Assembly: GCA_045805265.1 (NCBI GenBank)
Contig: JBJMLO010000021.1
Location: forward strand, 115,569 to 179,568
Reading direction: 5' to 3'
DNA: 64,000 nt
Source: JBJMLO01 sp045805265
GTDB lineage: Bacteria > Actinomycetota > UBA4738 > JACQTL01
The notes beneath the pieces are model-generated. The model was given only the letters and a program-made list of their open reading frames with translations. It had not been told where the DNA came from and did not search any database. Both the position numbers and the translations under genes were made by a program. Of the stretch, positions 1-9,580 are shown one piece after another; the first letter of the stretch is position 1, and each line of letters opens with the position of its first letter.

Positions 1-2241
1 TCGCACCTCGTACGTGCCCGCCAGTGCCTCCCACTCGAATGCCCCATCGTTCCCCGTGGTCTCCGGGTTCGTGGCCGGATCGATGGCGCCGGTGGACGGA
101 TCGACCGAAGCGAACCCCCCGCCCGGGCCCTGGCCCAGCAGCGTCGCCGTCGCACCGCCGATGGGGTTGCCGGACGTGTCCACCACGTTGCCGCTCGGAT
201 CGATGAAGAGGCCGAAGATGTTGCAGCCCCCTCGGCTCTCGCAGATCGTCTGGAGCAGCCCGTAGACGAAGAACCCCAGCTGCACAGCGAGGATGGCCAG
301 GTCGACGTCGACGTCCAACCCGAGGATCCAGATGCCCCCCACCACCAGTGAGCTCACGAACTGCTGGAAGAGCGCGCCGACCGGACCGTTGCCGGTCAGG
401 CCGATCAGCTGGTCCTGCGCGTAATGGCACATGGGCCCGAAATCGATGCCGGCCGCGTTGTTCGAGACGTCAGGGGAGGAGCAGAGATTGGCGATCTGGC
501 TCGCCACGGTGGCCGGCCCGTCGCCCCCCGTGCCTTCGTTGACGGTCGAGCCCTCGGACGGCCCTCCCGTATACGTGAACAGGCCCGCCGACACCGGTTT
601 GGAGGTGGCGAACCCGTTCAGCACCTGGACGTCGATCGTCCCGAGTCCCGCCGGAGCGACCGCCCGGATCTCGGTGGGGCTCACCACGGTGAACGAGGCC
701 GCAGGCGTCAGGCCGAAGACCACGCCCTCGACGTTGGTGAACCCCTGACCGGTGATCGTGACCTGCGTTCCGCCGGCAGCAGGTCCGGAGGTCGGGCTGA
801 TCGAGCTCACGCCGAAGGAGTTAAAGTTCCCGACGTTCCGATCCCCCGACGGAGTGTGTACGACGACCGGAACCGTCCCAGTCCCCGGAGGGCTCACGGC
901 CGAGATGCCGTGGTCGTTCAGCACCGTGAACGAGTTGGCCGGGGTGGAGCCGAACATGACGGAGGTGGCTCCCGTGAATCCCGATCCGCTGATGAGCACC
1001 TTCGTGCCGCCGGCGGGATCCCCGCCGTCGGGAACCAGGCTGGTATGCCCGGGACAGGCGACCAGCGGCTCCACCGAGGCGTCGCCGTGCAGGGGCGCGA
1101 GCGCGGGCAGGGTGGCCACGTACATGCCGGACCCCGGGCTGGTCTCGGTGAGGGGGAACACGAGGGTCTCGGGCTGTGACGTCGTGGTGTTCGTGCTGTG
1201 GACGTAGACGACCCCGAATCCGCCGGCGCACCCCGAGACGTTGAGCGTGCTGGCAGAGCCCCAGTACACCCTGGGCACCTGGCCGGCGCCGTACCCGTTG
1301 AAGGTGGTTCCGGACTGCAGGGTGTTGAGGGGGAAGTTCACCAGGACGTCGGTCACCGACGGCGGCACGGTGAAGGGCCCTACGGTCCGCGACGTCTGGA
1401 TCCCGAAGCTGGTCGGCGCCAGCGCCGTCACCGAATAGGTTCCGGGGGGAACCTGGATGGCGAACCCGCCTCCCGAGTTCGTGGGGATGGGGGCCACCGT
1501 GCAGGCGGCGCCGGAAGTGGGACACGCCTGGACGCGAGCGCCCGAGGCCGGGCTCCCTCCCACCTCGACCTTCCCGGCGATGAAGTTCGGGTTGGGGATC
1601 GGCGGGAACTGGAACGCGGCCGGCGTCTGGCTGGTCTCGAAGCTGTCGCCGGTGTCTCGACCGTACGGGTCGCCGCCCTGCAGGATGTAGTTGTCCAGCG
1701 TGACGCCGAAGGGGTTCTGGGCAGGAAGCCCCGAGTGGATGTCCTTGTCGTACACGGTGAGATCCACGGATTGGGAGTCCGAGCCGAGGGTTGCGGTGCC
1801 CTTCATCTCGAACTGTGCACCGTTCTGCGGCGTCGGATTCGTCGAGTTGTAGCACGGCCCGTTGAAGCCGCCCTGGTTGCTGCTCTCGCTGTCGATGGAG
1901 ACCGAGACGTGATCCCCGGGGTGGAGCGTCACCGGGTACGCGGAGTTCTGGATGGCTCCGCCGCACGTGACGGCGTTGAAGCCGATGGTGCCGGAGAACG
2001 TCGAGCTGCCCCCGTTCTTCATCGTGACGAAGGCGGTGTCCGGGCCGCCGGCCGGGGCGCCGGAGATCAGGTCGGAGGGCGCGCCGGTCCGGTACAGGGC
2101 GATCCCGTCGAACTCGTAGGACACAGTGGAGGCTTCTGCGCCCGTCTGGGCCGGCGGCGCCAACCCGAGGGCCACTGTGCAGATGGCCACGAACCCCGCA
2201 GCGAGCGGCTTCCCCACCCAGAATCGGATCCGACGAGGCAT
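1..2241 (-). CDS. Secreted IPT/TIG-domain surface protein, 3' end cut by window edge
   Basis: The reading frame is open from an ATG at 2241 to the window edge (747 codons, no stop), so the C terminus is missing. The start is supported by an AAGGGGGG ribosome site just upstream. An Arg-rich start (MPRRIRFWVGK) and a hydrophobic stretch to about residue 35, ending near PPAQTGAEA, form a Sec signal peptide. The middle holds two IPT/TIG-like Ig folds with the usual SGxxxGGTxVxIxGxGF pattern (for example SPTSGPAAGGTQVTITGQGF). Near the visible end is a carboxypeptidase-regulatory-like segment (DTSGNPIGGATATLLG). Families with these folds are usually extracellular adhesion or wall-associated proteins; no enzymatic motif is visible. 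It is divergent from valS, 225 bp away. The exact role is unknown. Confidence 0.75.
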   Translation of the reverse strand, partial: MPRRIRFWVGKPLAAGFVAICTVALGLAPPAQTGAEASTVSYEFDGIALYRTGAPSDLISGAPAGGPDTAFVTMKNGGSSTFSGTIGFNAVTCGGAIQNSAYPVTLHPGDHVSVSIDSESSNQGGFNGPCYNSTNPTPQNGAQFEMKGTATLGSDSQSVDLTVYDKDIHSGLPAQNPFGVTLDNYILQGGDPYGRDTGDSFETSQTPAAFQFPPIPNPNFIAGKVEVGGSPASGARVQACPTSGAACTVAPIPTNSGGGFAIQVPPGTYSVTALAPTSFGIQTSRTVGPFTVPPSVTDVLVNFPLNTLQSGTTFNGYGAGQVPRVYWGSASTLNVSGCAGGFGVVYVHSTNTTTSQPETLVFPLTETSPGSGMYVATLPALAPLHGDASVEPLVACPGHTSLVPDGGDPAGGTKVLISGSGFTGATSVMFGSTPANSFTVLNDHGISAVSPPGTGTVPVVVHTPSGDRNVGNFNSFGVSSISPTSGPAAGGTQVTITGQGFTNVEGVVFGLTPAASFTVVSPTEIRAVAPAGLGTIDVQVLNGFATSKPVSAGLFTYTGGPSEGSTVNEGTGGDGPATVASQIANLCSSPDVSNNAAGIDFGPMCHYAQDQLIGLTGNGPVGALFQQFVSSLVVGGIWILGLDVDVDLAILAVQLGFFVYGLLQTICESRGGCNIFGLFIDPSGNVVDTSGNPIGGATATLLGQGPGGGFASVDPSTGAIDPATNPETTGNDGAFEWEALAGTYEVR

Positions 2242-2466
2242 GACACCCCCCTTCGACCGGGCAGTCATACACCCTTACCGACGGCGAGATCAATCCGTCC
2301 TGCCCGGGCGGGCGGGGACCGATCCGGTGCTCACGGTCCCGGGGCGCCCGCCGGTCGGGGCTATCATGGCCGGACCATGCGCCGAGCCGACCACCGCCGT
2401 TGCTTGCCGGTCGGCGTCGCCGTGTCGCGGTAGCGGCCGTTCCCCCGCTCGACCCGTAGAGGCCTC

Positions 2467-5139
2467 ATGGACAGCACCGAATCGCGCACGGACATGCCGC
2501 CGCAGTACGACCCCCACGGGACGGAGGCGAAGTGGTACGCGACGTGGATCGAGCGCGGACTGTTCCACTCGGAACCGAGCCCCGGCCGCGAGCCGTTCTG
2601 CATCGTGCTGCCGCCGCCCAACGTGACGGGCGCGCTGCACGCCGGGCACGCGTTCCAGCAGACCCTTCAGGACTTCATCATCCGCCGCGCCCGGATGCAG
2701 GGATACGAAGCCCTGTGGCTGCCGGGCACCGACCACGCCGGCATCGCAACCCAGGTGGTCGTGGAGCGGGAGCTGGCCAAGGAGGGCCTGGATCGCCGGG
2801 AGATGGGCCGCGAGGCCTTCCTGGAACGGGTGTGGCAGTGGAAGGAGCGCTTCGGCGGCCGGATCGTCGAGCAGATGCAGGCGCTCGGGAACTCGTGCGA
2901 CTGGGACCGGCTGCGGTTCACGATGGACGAGGGGCTGTCGCTCGCCGTACGCGTCGCGTTCGTCCGCATGTACGACGACGGCCTGATCTACCGGGGCGAG
3001 CGGATCATCAACTGGTGTCCCCGGGACCGGACCGCGCTGTCGGACTCCGAGGTCGAGCACGAGGAGGTCGACGGCGAGCTGGTGACGTTCCGCTACGAGC
3101 TGTCGGAGGGCGGCGGCCACGTCGACGTCGCCACGACGCGCGTGGAGACCATGCTCGGCGACACCGGCATCGCGGTGCACCCGAACGACGAGCGGTACGC
3201 GGCGCTGGTCGGCAGGACCGTGCGCCACCCGTTCGACGGCCGGGACCTGCCCGTGGTGGCCGACGCCAAGGTCGATCCGGCGTTCGGCACCGGGGCGGTG
3301 AAGGTCACGCCGGCGCACGACCCCAACGACTTCGAGATCGCGGAGCAGACCGGGCTCCCCCGGCTCAACGTCCTGAACGCCGACGCCACCGTGGCCGACA
3401 CGGCGCCGGAGGAGTTCCGGGGCCTCGACCGGTACGAGGCCCGGAAGCGGGTCACCGAACGTCTCCGGGAACTGGGCCTGGTGGTCGCCGAGGAGCGGCC
3501 CTACCGGCACTCCGTCGGGCACTGCTACCGGTGCCACTCCGAGATCGAGCCGTGGCTATCGGGCAAGCAGTGGTTCGTCGCGGTCGACCGGCTGCGGGGG
3601 CCGGCCATCGAGGCCGCGGAGGACGGCCGGATCCGGTTCCACCCCGAGCGGTGGAGGAACGCCTACCTCGAGTGGCTGCGCGGCCTGCGCGACTGGAACA
3701 TCTCGCGGCAGCTGTGGTGGGGCCATCGCATCCCGGTGTGGTACTGCCCGAACGGCCACGAGTTCGCGGCCGTCGAGGACCCCACGACGTGCAGCGAGTG
3801 CGGCGCCGGCGGCCTGGAGCAGGACCCGGACGTCCTCGACACGTGGTTCTCGTCGCAGCTCTGGCCGTTCTCGACGCTCGGCTGGCCGGACGAGACGCCC
3901 GACCTGGGCTTCTACTACCCGACGACCGTGCTCGTGACCGGGTACGAGATCCTGTACCTGTGGGTGGCCCGGATGATCATGTCCGGGATGTACCTGGCGG
4001 GCGACGTCCCGTTCCGCAACGTCCTGATCCATGGGCTGGTCCGCGACGCGCACGGCCGGAAGATGTCGAAGTCGCTCGGCAACGTGATCGACCCGCTCGA
4101 CATGATCCAGGAGTACGGCGCCGACGCACTGCGCTACGCGCTGGCCCGCATGGCCGGCCCCGAGCAGCAGAACCTGCCGCTGTCCACGGAGGGCATCGAG
4201 GCCGCCCGGAACTTCGCCAACAAGATCTGGAACGGGGCCCGGCAGGTCTTCGCGGCGTACGCGCCCGGAGACGGTGAGCCGCAGCTTCCGCCGCCCGAGG
4301 ACTGGACCCTCACCGAGCGGTGGGTCCTGTCGCGGCACCAGGCCTGCCTCGACGACGTGAACGCGGCGATGGACGCGTACCGGTTCGACGAGGCCGCGCA
4401 GACCCTGCACCGCTTCTTCTGGTCCGAGCTGTGCGACTGGGGGCTCGAGGCCGAGAAACGACGGCGGGCCACCGGGACCGAGGCCGAGCGGCACCGCGCG
4501 TCCGAGGTCCTGGCCTGGGTGCTGGAGCGGACGCTGCGCCTGCTCCATCCGTTCATGCCGTTCGTCACCGAGGAGGTGTGGCAGCGGTTCGGGGCCGAGC
4601 GCTCGGCGGCGGGCGTCGGGTCGATCGTGGTGGCCGCGTGGCCCGAGGCGCACCCCGAGCACCGGGACCACGAGGCGGAGGAGGAGTTCGACTTCGTCCG
4701 GGAGCTGGTGGCGAACGTCCGGGGGATCCGCGGGATCATCGGGCCCGGGCGATACCTGCTGGTGGTCGGCGACCGGCTGGAGAAGGAGCTCGAGTCGCTG
4801 CGCGAGGCGGTGGAGCGGCTGGGCGGCGCCGAGCTGGTGCCGCTGGGCGAGGCCGACCCCACGGGCCGGTACGTCCGGCTGTCGGTGAGCGGCCGGGAGG
4901 CCCGCCTCAAGATCCCCGAGGGATTCGAGCCGACCGGCGCGGTCGCGTTGCGCCGCAAGCGTCTCGAGGACACGCGGTCCAAGCTGGAGGCCAGCGAATG
5001 GAAGCTCGCCAACGAGAGCTTCCTGTCCCGGGCCGCCCAGGAGGCGGTCGAGAAGGAACGGCGCAAGCGCGAGGACCTGGCGGCCGAGGCCGCCGTGCTC
5101 GAGGACCAGATCGGGCTGCTCGAGTCGCTCGGCGGCTGA
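2467..5139 (+). CDS. valS: Valyl-tRNA synthetase
   Basis: Charges tRNA-Val with valine in the cytoplasm. The 890-residue length is normal for bacterial ValRS. The class I HIGH signature is HAGH at residues 58-61, inside PPPNVTGALHAGHAF. The KMSKS loop (KMSKSLGNVID) lies near residue 532. Between them is the CP1 editing domain, including TTRVETMLGDT-type sequence. The C terminus is a charged coiled-coil arm (ValRS tRNA-binding arm) ending in LEDQIGLLESLGG. Translation from ATG 2467 gives the standard N terminus (YDPHGTEAKWYATW). It is the first gene of valS-folC-ndk; only 8 bp separate its stop from folC. No T-box leader was recognised upstream. Confidence 0.97.
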   Translation: MDSTESRTDMPPQYDPHGTEAKWYATWIERGLFHSEPSPGREPFCIVLPPPNVTGALHAGHAFQQTLQDFIIRRARMQGYEALWLPGTDHAGIATQVVVERELAKEGLDRREMGREAFLERVWQWKERFGGRIVEQMQALGNSCDWDRLRFTMDEGLSLAVRVAFVRMYDDGLIYRGERIINWCPRDRTALSDSEVEHEEVDGELVTFRYELSEGGGHVDVATTRVETMLGDTGIAVHPNDERYAALVGRTVRHPFDGRDLPVVADAKVDPAFGTGAVKVTPAHDPNDFEIAEQTGLPRLNVLNADATVADTAPEEFRGLDRYEARKRVTERLRELGLVVAEERPYRHSVGHCYRCHSEIEPWLSGKQWFVAVDRLRGPAIEAAEDGRIRFHPERWRNAYLEWLRGLRDWNISRQLWWGHRIPVWYCPNGHEFAAVEDPTTCSECGAGGLEQDPDVLDTWFSSQLWPFSTLGWPDETPDLGFYYPTTVLVTGYEILYLWVARMIMSGMYLAGDVPFRNVLIHGLVRDAHGRKMSKSLGNVIDPLDMIQEYGADALRYALARMAGPEQQNLPLSTEGIEAARNFANKIWNGARQVFAAYAPGDGEPQLPPPEDWTLTERWVLSRHQACLDDVNAAMDAYRFDEAAQTLHRFFWSELCDWGLEAEKRRRATGTEAERHRASEVLAWVLERTLRLLHPFMPFVTEEVWQRFGAERSAAGVGSIVVAAWPEAHPEHRDHEAEEEFDFVRELVANVRGIRGIIGPGRYLLVVGDRLEKELESLREAVERLGGAELVPLGEADPTGRYVRLSVSGREARLKIPEGFEPTGAVALRRKRLEDTRSKLEASEWKLANESFLSRAAQEAVEKERRKREDLAAEAAVLEDQIGLLESLGG

Positions 5140-5147
5140 CCGTTTCG

Positions 5148-6455
5148 ATGGACTACGCCGACGCCATCGCCGACCTGGAGTCGCGCCAGCCGGAGCGCAT
5201 GGTGCCCGACCTCTCCCGGATCACGGAACTGGTCAATCTGCTTGACCATCCCGAGCTGACCTATCCGTCGATCCACGTCACCGGAACCAACGGCAAGACG
5301 ACGACGACGCGGATGATCGAGGCCCTGGCCTGCGCCCACGGGCTGTCGGCCGGCGCCTACACCTCGCCCCACCTCCAGTCGGTCACCGAGCGGCTGGAGC
5401 TGTGCGGCGATCCGATCTCGGAGGACGAGCTCGGCGAGGAGTACGAGCGCCTGGTGCCGTTCCTGCGGGAGGTCGACGGCCGGAGCGAGCAGAGCGTGAC
5501 CTACTTCGAGACGCTCACTGCGCTGGCCTACGTGTGGTTCGCCGACAAGCCGGTGGGCGTCGGCGTGTTCGAGGTGGGCATGGGGGGCGTGTGGGACGCC
5601 ACGAACCTCGTCGCCGGCGACGTCGCCGTGATCACGCCGATCGCGCTGGACCACCCGGAGCTGGGACCGACGGTCCGCCACGTCGCGGTCGAGAAGGCCG
5701 GGATCATCAAGGCGGGGAAGACCGTGGTGGCCCGGGAGCAGCCCGCCGAGGCCCTCACCGTGATCGAGGCCCGGGTCCGCGAGATGGAGGGCCAGCTCCT
5801 GCTCGAGGGCCGGGACTGGGAGCTGGCCGGACGCATCCAGGGCATCGGCGCCCAGGCCCTCTCGGTCCGCGGTCGCTACGGGACGTACGAGGGGCTCCGG
5901 CTGCCGGTGTTCGGCGAGCACACGGCCCGGAACGCCGCCGCCGCGGTCGTGGCCTTCGAGGCGTTCCTCGACCGGAAGCTGACCCAGGAGGCCGTGGAGG
6001 ACGCCCTCGGGGGATTCGCCGCGCCGGGCCGGCTGGAGGTCCTGGGCCGGCATCCGCTGCTCGTCGTGGACGGCGCGCACAACCCGGCCGGGGCCGAGGC
6101 CCTGGCCCGCGCCGTGCGCGAGGCCTTCGTCGCCGCCGCGGAGCGGGTCCACCTCGTGATCGCCGTGTCGTCGAACAAGGACGTCGAGGGCATCGTGGCG
6201 GCGCTGGCGCCGCTGGCCGACGCCGCCTACGCCATGCGGAACTCCAGCCGGCGCAGCGCCCCGGCCGAGGTCGTCGAGACGGCGCTCGTCGCCGCCGGCG
6301 TCCCCACGTCGACGCACGCGTCGGTGGGCGAGGCGCTCGCCGAGGCACGGGTGCAGGCCCAGGAGGGCGACCTCATCCTGGTCACGGGCTCTCTGTACAC
6401 TGTCGCGGACGCCCGCCGGGCATTCGCCGAGCAACTCCGAGGGACCCAGAGATGA
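5148..6455 (+). CDS. folC: Folylpolyglutamate synthase / dihydrofolate synthase
   Basis: Adds glutamate residues to folates, and in many bacteria also makes dihydrofolate from dihydropteroate. 435 residues. The Mur-ligase type P-loop GTNGKTTT is at residues 46-53. The family segment AVITPIALDHPELG follows in the middle, and the C-terminal Mur-ligase domain contains VVDGAHNPAGAEAL. Starting at ATG 5148 leaves 8 bp after valS and gives the usual FolC N terminus (helical lead-in then YPSIHVTGTNGKT). Its stop overlaps the ndk start in an ATGA, so the two are probably translationally coupled. valS-folC-ndk is a conserved actinobacterial order. Confidence 0.95.
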   Translation: MDYADAIADLESRQPERMVPDLSRITELVNLLDHPELTYPSIHVTGTNGKTTTTRMIEALACAHGLSAGAYTSPHLQSVTERLELCGDPISEDELGEEYERLVPFLREVDGRSEQSVTYFETLTALAYVWFADKPVGVGVFEVGMGGVWDATNLVAGDVAVITPIALDHPELGPTVRHVAVEKAGIIKAGKTVVAREQPAEALTVIEARVREMEGQLLLEGRDWELAGRIQGIGAQALSVRGRYGTYEGLRLPVFGEHTARNAAAAVVAFEAFLDRKLTQEAVEDALGGFAAPGRLEVLGRHPLLVVDGAHNPAGAEALARAVREAFVAAAERVHLVIAVSSNKDVEGIVAALAPLADAAYAMRNSSRRSAPAEVVETALVAAGVPTSTHASVGEALAEARVQAQEGDLILVTGSLYTVADARRAFAEQLRGTQR

Positions 6456-6859
6456 CCGAACGATCGACGCTGCTCATCGTCAAGCCGGACGCCGTTCGCC
6501 GCGGCCTGATCGGCGAGATCCTCCGCCGCGTCGAGGCCAAGGGCCTGCGGATCGAGGAGCTCAAGCTCGTCCGCATCGACCGGGGAACCGCCGAGGAGCA
6601 CTACGGCGAGCACCGCGAGAAGCCGTTCTACCGCGAACTGGTCGACTTCATCACGAGCGGCGACGTCGTGGTGGCCAAGGTCAGCGGCGACGAGGCAATC
6701 ACCGCCCTCCGCGCCCTCATGGGCCCGACCGACCCGATCGATGCCCCGCCCGGCACGATCCGCGGCGACTTCGCCACGCTGATCGGCGAGAACGCGGTGC
6801 ACGGCAGCGACTCCCCCGAGTCCGCCGAACGCGAGCTGAAGCTCTTCTTCGGTTCCTAG
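6452..6859 (+). CDS. ndk: Nucleoside-diphosphate kinase
   Basis: Moves the gamma phosphate between nucleoside triphosphates and diphosphates through a phospho-histidine. At 135 residues it is a standard NDK. The catalytic His117 lies in the hallmark NAVHGSDS. The N terminus STLLIVKPDAVRRGLIGEIL and the segment MGPTDPIDAPPGTIRGDF are family signatures. ATG 6452 overlaps the folC stop by 4 nt. The following gene is convergent, 6 bp beyond the stop, so this is the last gene of the valS unit. Confidence 0.97.
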   Translation: MTERSTLLIVKPDAVRRGLIGEILRRVEAKGLRIEELKLVRIDRGTAEEHYGEHREKPFYRELVDFITSGDVVVAKVSGDEAITALRALMGPTDPIDAPPGTIRGDFATLIGENAVHGSDSPESAERELKLFFGS

Positions 6860-6865
6860 CGGGCG

Positions 6866-7825
6866 CTACGCTCGCAGCTTCGGCAGGATCTCGGTCGAGT
6901 AGAACTCGAAGAACCCCTCCTGGTCGGGGCCGATCTGGTGGATCCAGACGTGGTCGAACCCGGCGTCGAGATACGTCCGGATGACCTCGAGGTGCCGCTC
7001 GGGGTCGGAGCCCATCACGAGCTTCTCGCGGACGTCGTCCTCGGTGACCATCTGGGCGGCCTGCTCGAAGTGGCGGGGGAGCGGCAGCTCGGCCACCAGC
7101 TCGCCGGTCACCATCGCGTTCGGCCACCACTCCAGCGTGGTCTTCACCGCGTCGGCCTCGTCGCGGGCCCAGCACACGTTGATCTCCGCGAGCTTGGGCT
7201 TGTTGACGCCACCCGCGTGGTCGTACGTCGTCAGGAGGTCTGCGTCGGGGGCCAGTCCGATCATGCCGTCGGCGACCTCCCCGGCCAGCCTGGCGGCCCG
7301 CTTCCCGCTGGCGGCCAGGTAGATCGGCGGCGGCTGCTCCGGGAGGGAGTAGACCCGCGCGTCCTCGACCCGGAAGTGCGTTCCGCGGTGGGTGACGTTC
7401 CCGCCCCCCCACAGCTTCCGGATGACCTCCACGGCCTCGGCCAGCATGTCCCGCCGCTCGCCGGCCGACGGCCACCGGTCGCCCAGGATGTGCTCGTTGA
7501 GGTTCTCCCCGGACCCCAGTCCGAGGAAGAACCGCCCGGGCATCAGCTGCTCGGCCGTCGCGGCGGCCTGCGCCACCAACGCCGGGTGGATGCGGAGCGT
7601 GGGGCAGGTCACCGCGGTCCCCACGCGCAGCCGTTCGGTGCCCTCGGCGATCGCCCCCAGCACGCCCCACACGAACGGGCTGTTCCCCTGGCGGTCCACC
7701 CACGGGTGGAAGTGATCCGAGATCGCGGCGAACTCGAACCCGGCCTCCTCGGCCATCCGCGCATACCGCACCAGCGATGGCGCGTCCTGTTCCTCGGAGG
7801 ACAGCTTGTACCCGAACGACGGCAT
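6866..7825 (-). CDS. F420-dependent LLM-class oxidoreductase (TIGR03557-like)
   Basis: 319 residues in the luciferase-like TIM-barrel family. It begins FGYKLSSEEQ and contains AAISDHFHPW, GTAVTCPTLRIHP and RFFLGLGSGENLNEHILG. These blocks are typical of the subgroup related to F420-dependent glucose-6-phosphate dehydrogenase (annotated TIGR03557 in actinobacteria). Such enzymes transfer hydride using coenzyme F420; the substrate here cannot be inferred. Use of F420 supports an actinomycetote host. It converges on ndk and lies 91 bp upstream of the sulfatase remnant on the same strand. Start ATG 7825. Confidence 0.85.
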   Translation of the reverse strand: MPSFGYKLSSEEQDAPSLVRYARMAEEAGFEFAAISDHFHPWVDRQGNSPFVWGVLGAIAEGTERLRVGTAVTCPTLRIHPALVAQAAATAEQLMPGRFFLGLGSGENLNEHILGDRWPSAGERRDMLAEAVEVIRKLWGGGNVTHRGTHFRVEDARVYSLPEQPPPIYLAASGKRAARLAGEVADGMIGLAPDADLLTTYDHAGGVNKPKLAEINVCWARDEADAVKTTLEWWPNAMVTGELVAELPLPRHFEQAAQMVTEDDVREKLVMGSDPERHLEVIRTYLDAGFDHVWIHQIGPDQEGFFEFYSTEILPKLRA

Positions 7826-7916
7826 GGCGAGATCCTTTCGAATCGGGTCTCTCGCTCGGGACTACCCGCCGGCCGCGGCGGTCAACCGCGTCGGTGCCGG
7901 GTTCCGCGCCCTGGCG

Positions 7917-9415
7917 TCAGCCGCCCTTCAGCGCGGAGAGCCGGAGGGCCAGCTGCTCCTGCACCACGGCGTACGAGGGCTCGCCCGCCCGGTTCTGGAG
8001 CTCGTAGGGGTCCGCCGGCCCGTTGGCCCCGGTCAGGTCGTACAGCTCCCGCTCGCCGGTGACCAGCTCGACGTACAGGTACTCCTCCGTGCGCACGGCC
8101 CACCACTTCGGCATGGGCTTCTGGGCTCCGGGCAGCTCGAGGAGGACTGAATCTCGCCAGGGGGGGTCGAGGCCGTTCAGCAGAGGGGCGATGCTGGTCC
8201 CGTCCTCGGCCAACGGCGGCGTGATCCCGGCCAGCTCGGCGAACGTGGGGGCCACGTCGACGTTCGACACCAGGTGATCGTCCACGTGGGGCGTCGCGCC
8301 CGGGTAGCGCACTAGGAACGGCGTCCGCACGCACTCGTCGTACGCGCATCGCTTGCCGAACCACCGGTGCTCGCCGTAGGAGAACCCGTTGTCGGTCATG
8401 TACAGGATCACGGTGTGGTCCAGCTCACCCTTCGCCGCCAGCTTGGCGAGCACGTCGTCCACCATCCGGTCGGCTCCCAGCATCGTCTCGTACTCACGCT
8501 CCCGCCGGCTGTCGTACGTGGCCTGCCTGGCCGCACTGAGCGGGGTGATGTTGCGAATCCATGCCGGCTTGTCGGACACGTCCTGCTCGGCGAACGCCGG
8601 GCTGTGCAGGGGAGGAAGGCTCGAGTAGGCGCCCTTGTCGCCCGGGGCGGGGATCCGAGCGCCGTGCGGCGCGAGGGGAGCGAGGTACAGCAGGAACGGT
8701 CGATCCGCCGGCGCCTCGTCGAGGAACTGCAACTCCTTCCGGCGCATCACGGTGGTGTGGTAGTCGCTCTGTGCCGAACCGTAGTCGACGGCCGTGGCGG
8801 GACCCCCGGCGCACGACGGCGACCCGGCCGGCGCATCGGGTCGGGGACACTCGTCGAGGGTGTAGGTGTAGTAATCGACCGCCCCCCCCGCGTCGGCCGC
8901 CCACCGGTCCCACCCGGGCGGGACGTAGGGCCCTCGGTTCAGCGGATAGTGGTTGAAATACCGGCCCACCAGTCCGGTCCAGTACCCCGCGTCGTGCAGC
9001 CACGTCGCCAGCGTCGAGGCTCGTCGAAGGCCCCGAGCGAATCGGTGGTGACGCCGGTGTGGGGATACCGTCCGGTGAGGATCGAGGACCGGGAGGGACA
9101 GCACAGCGGGTCGTTGTCGAAGCCGTTGGAGAAACGTATCCAGTGTTCGGACGGGTCGGACACGTGACCCTCGAACAGCGGCATGACCGGCGGCGAATGA
9201 GGAAGCGAGTCGATCGACTGGTCGTCGGTGAGGATCAGGACGAGGTTCGGACGGTCGAGGGGTGACGCGCTGCCGGTGGCGGGTCCCTGAACCGACGCGA
9301 GGAGGACGAGGGCCGGAACCAGTGCGGACCTCGGCCATCCGGTGAGCCGACGGGGACGGTCGCGGGGCCCTGCCGGAGAACTTGCGTGCGAGGCAGGCAA
9401 CTCGGTCCCTCCCAT
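7917..9415 (-). pseudogene. Secreted type I sulfatase, interrupted by one frameshift
   Basis: The N-terminal part reads from ATG 9415 with a signal peptide (hydrophobic ALVPALVLLASV), then metal-binding PNLVLILTDDQS (Asp64, Asp65) and the sulfatase signature CCPSRSSILTGR. In that signature Cys106 would be converted to formylglycine. Near 9020 the reading jumps frame. The rest (STLATWLHDAGYWTGLVGRYFN, then PFLLYLAPLAPHGA and TVILYMTDNGFSYGEHRW) continues in another frame to the stop at 7917. Adding one G to GACGAGCCTCG (minus strand, about 9018-9024) would restore a protein of about 500 residues. No other damage is seen, so this is either a recent pseudogene or a one-base assembly error. Confidence 0.85.
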
Positions 9416-9580
9416 GTTCCCGGTCGCGGATCCGGGTCAGGATAGTCGCTCCCCAGCCCACGACAGGAACGAGCACATGCTTGCATCGCCCGACGTGGCT
9501 CCCGCTTTCAGGAGCTGGTGGCACCATGCCCGGATCCGCAGAAGCGCTTGCTCCGCGTTGACCGGCAGGGTTTGGGAGGA

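Noticed and set aside
2242..2466. T-box riboswitch upstream of valS
   Set aside because: No T-box sequence, specifier loop or terminator/antiterminator pair was recognised in the 225-bp gap.
4134..6434. Very long minus-strand frame opposite valS and folC
   Set aside because: Mirror-strand frame typical of high-GC DNA; it covers two well-supported genes and has no recognisable domain.
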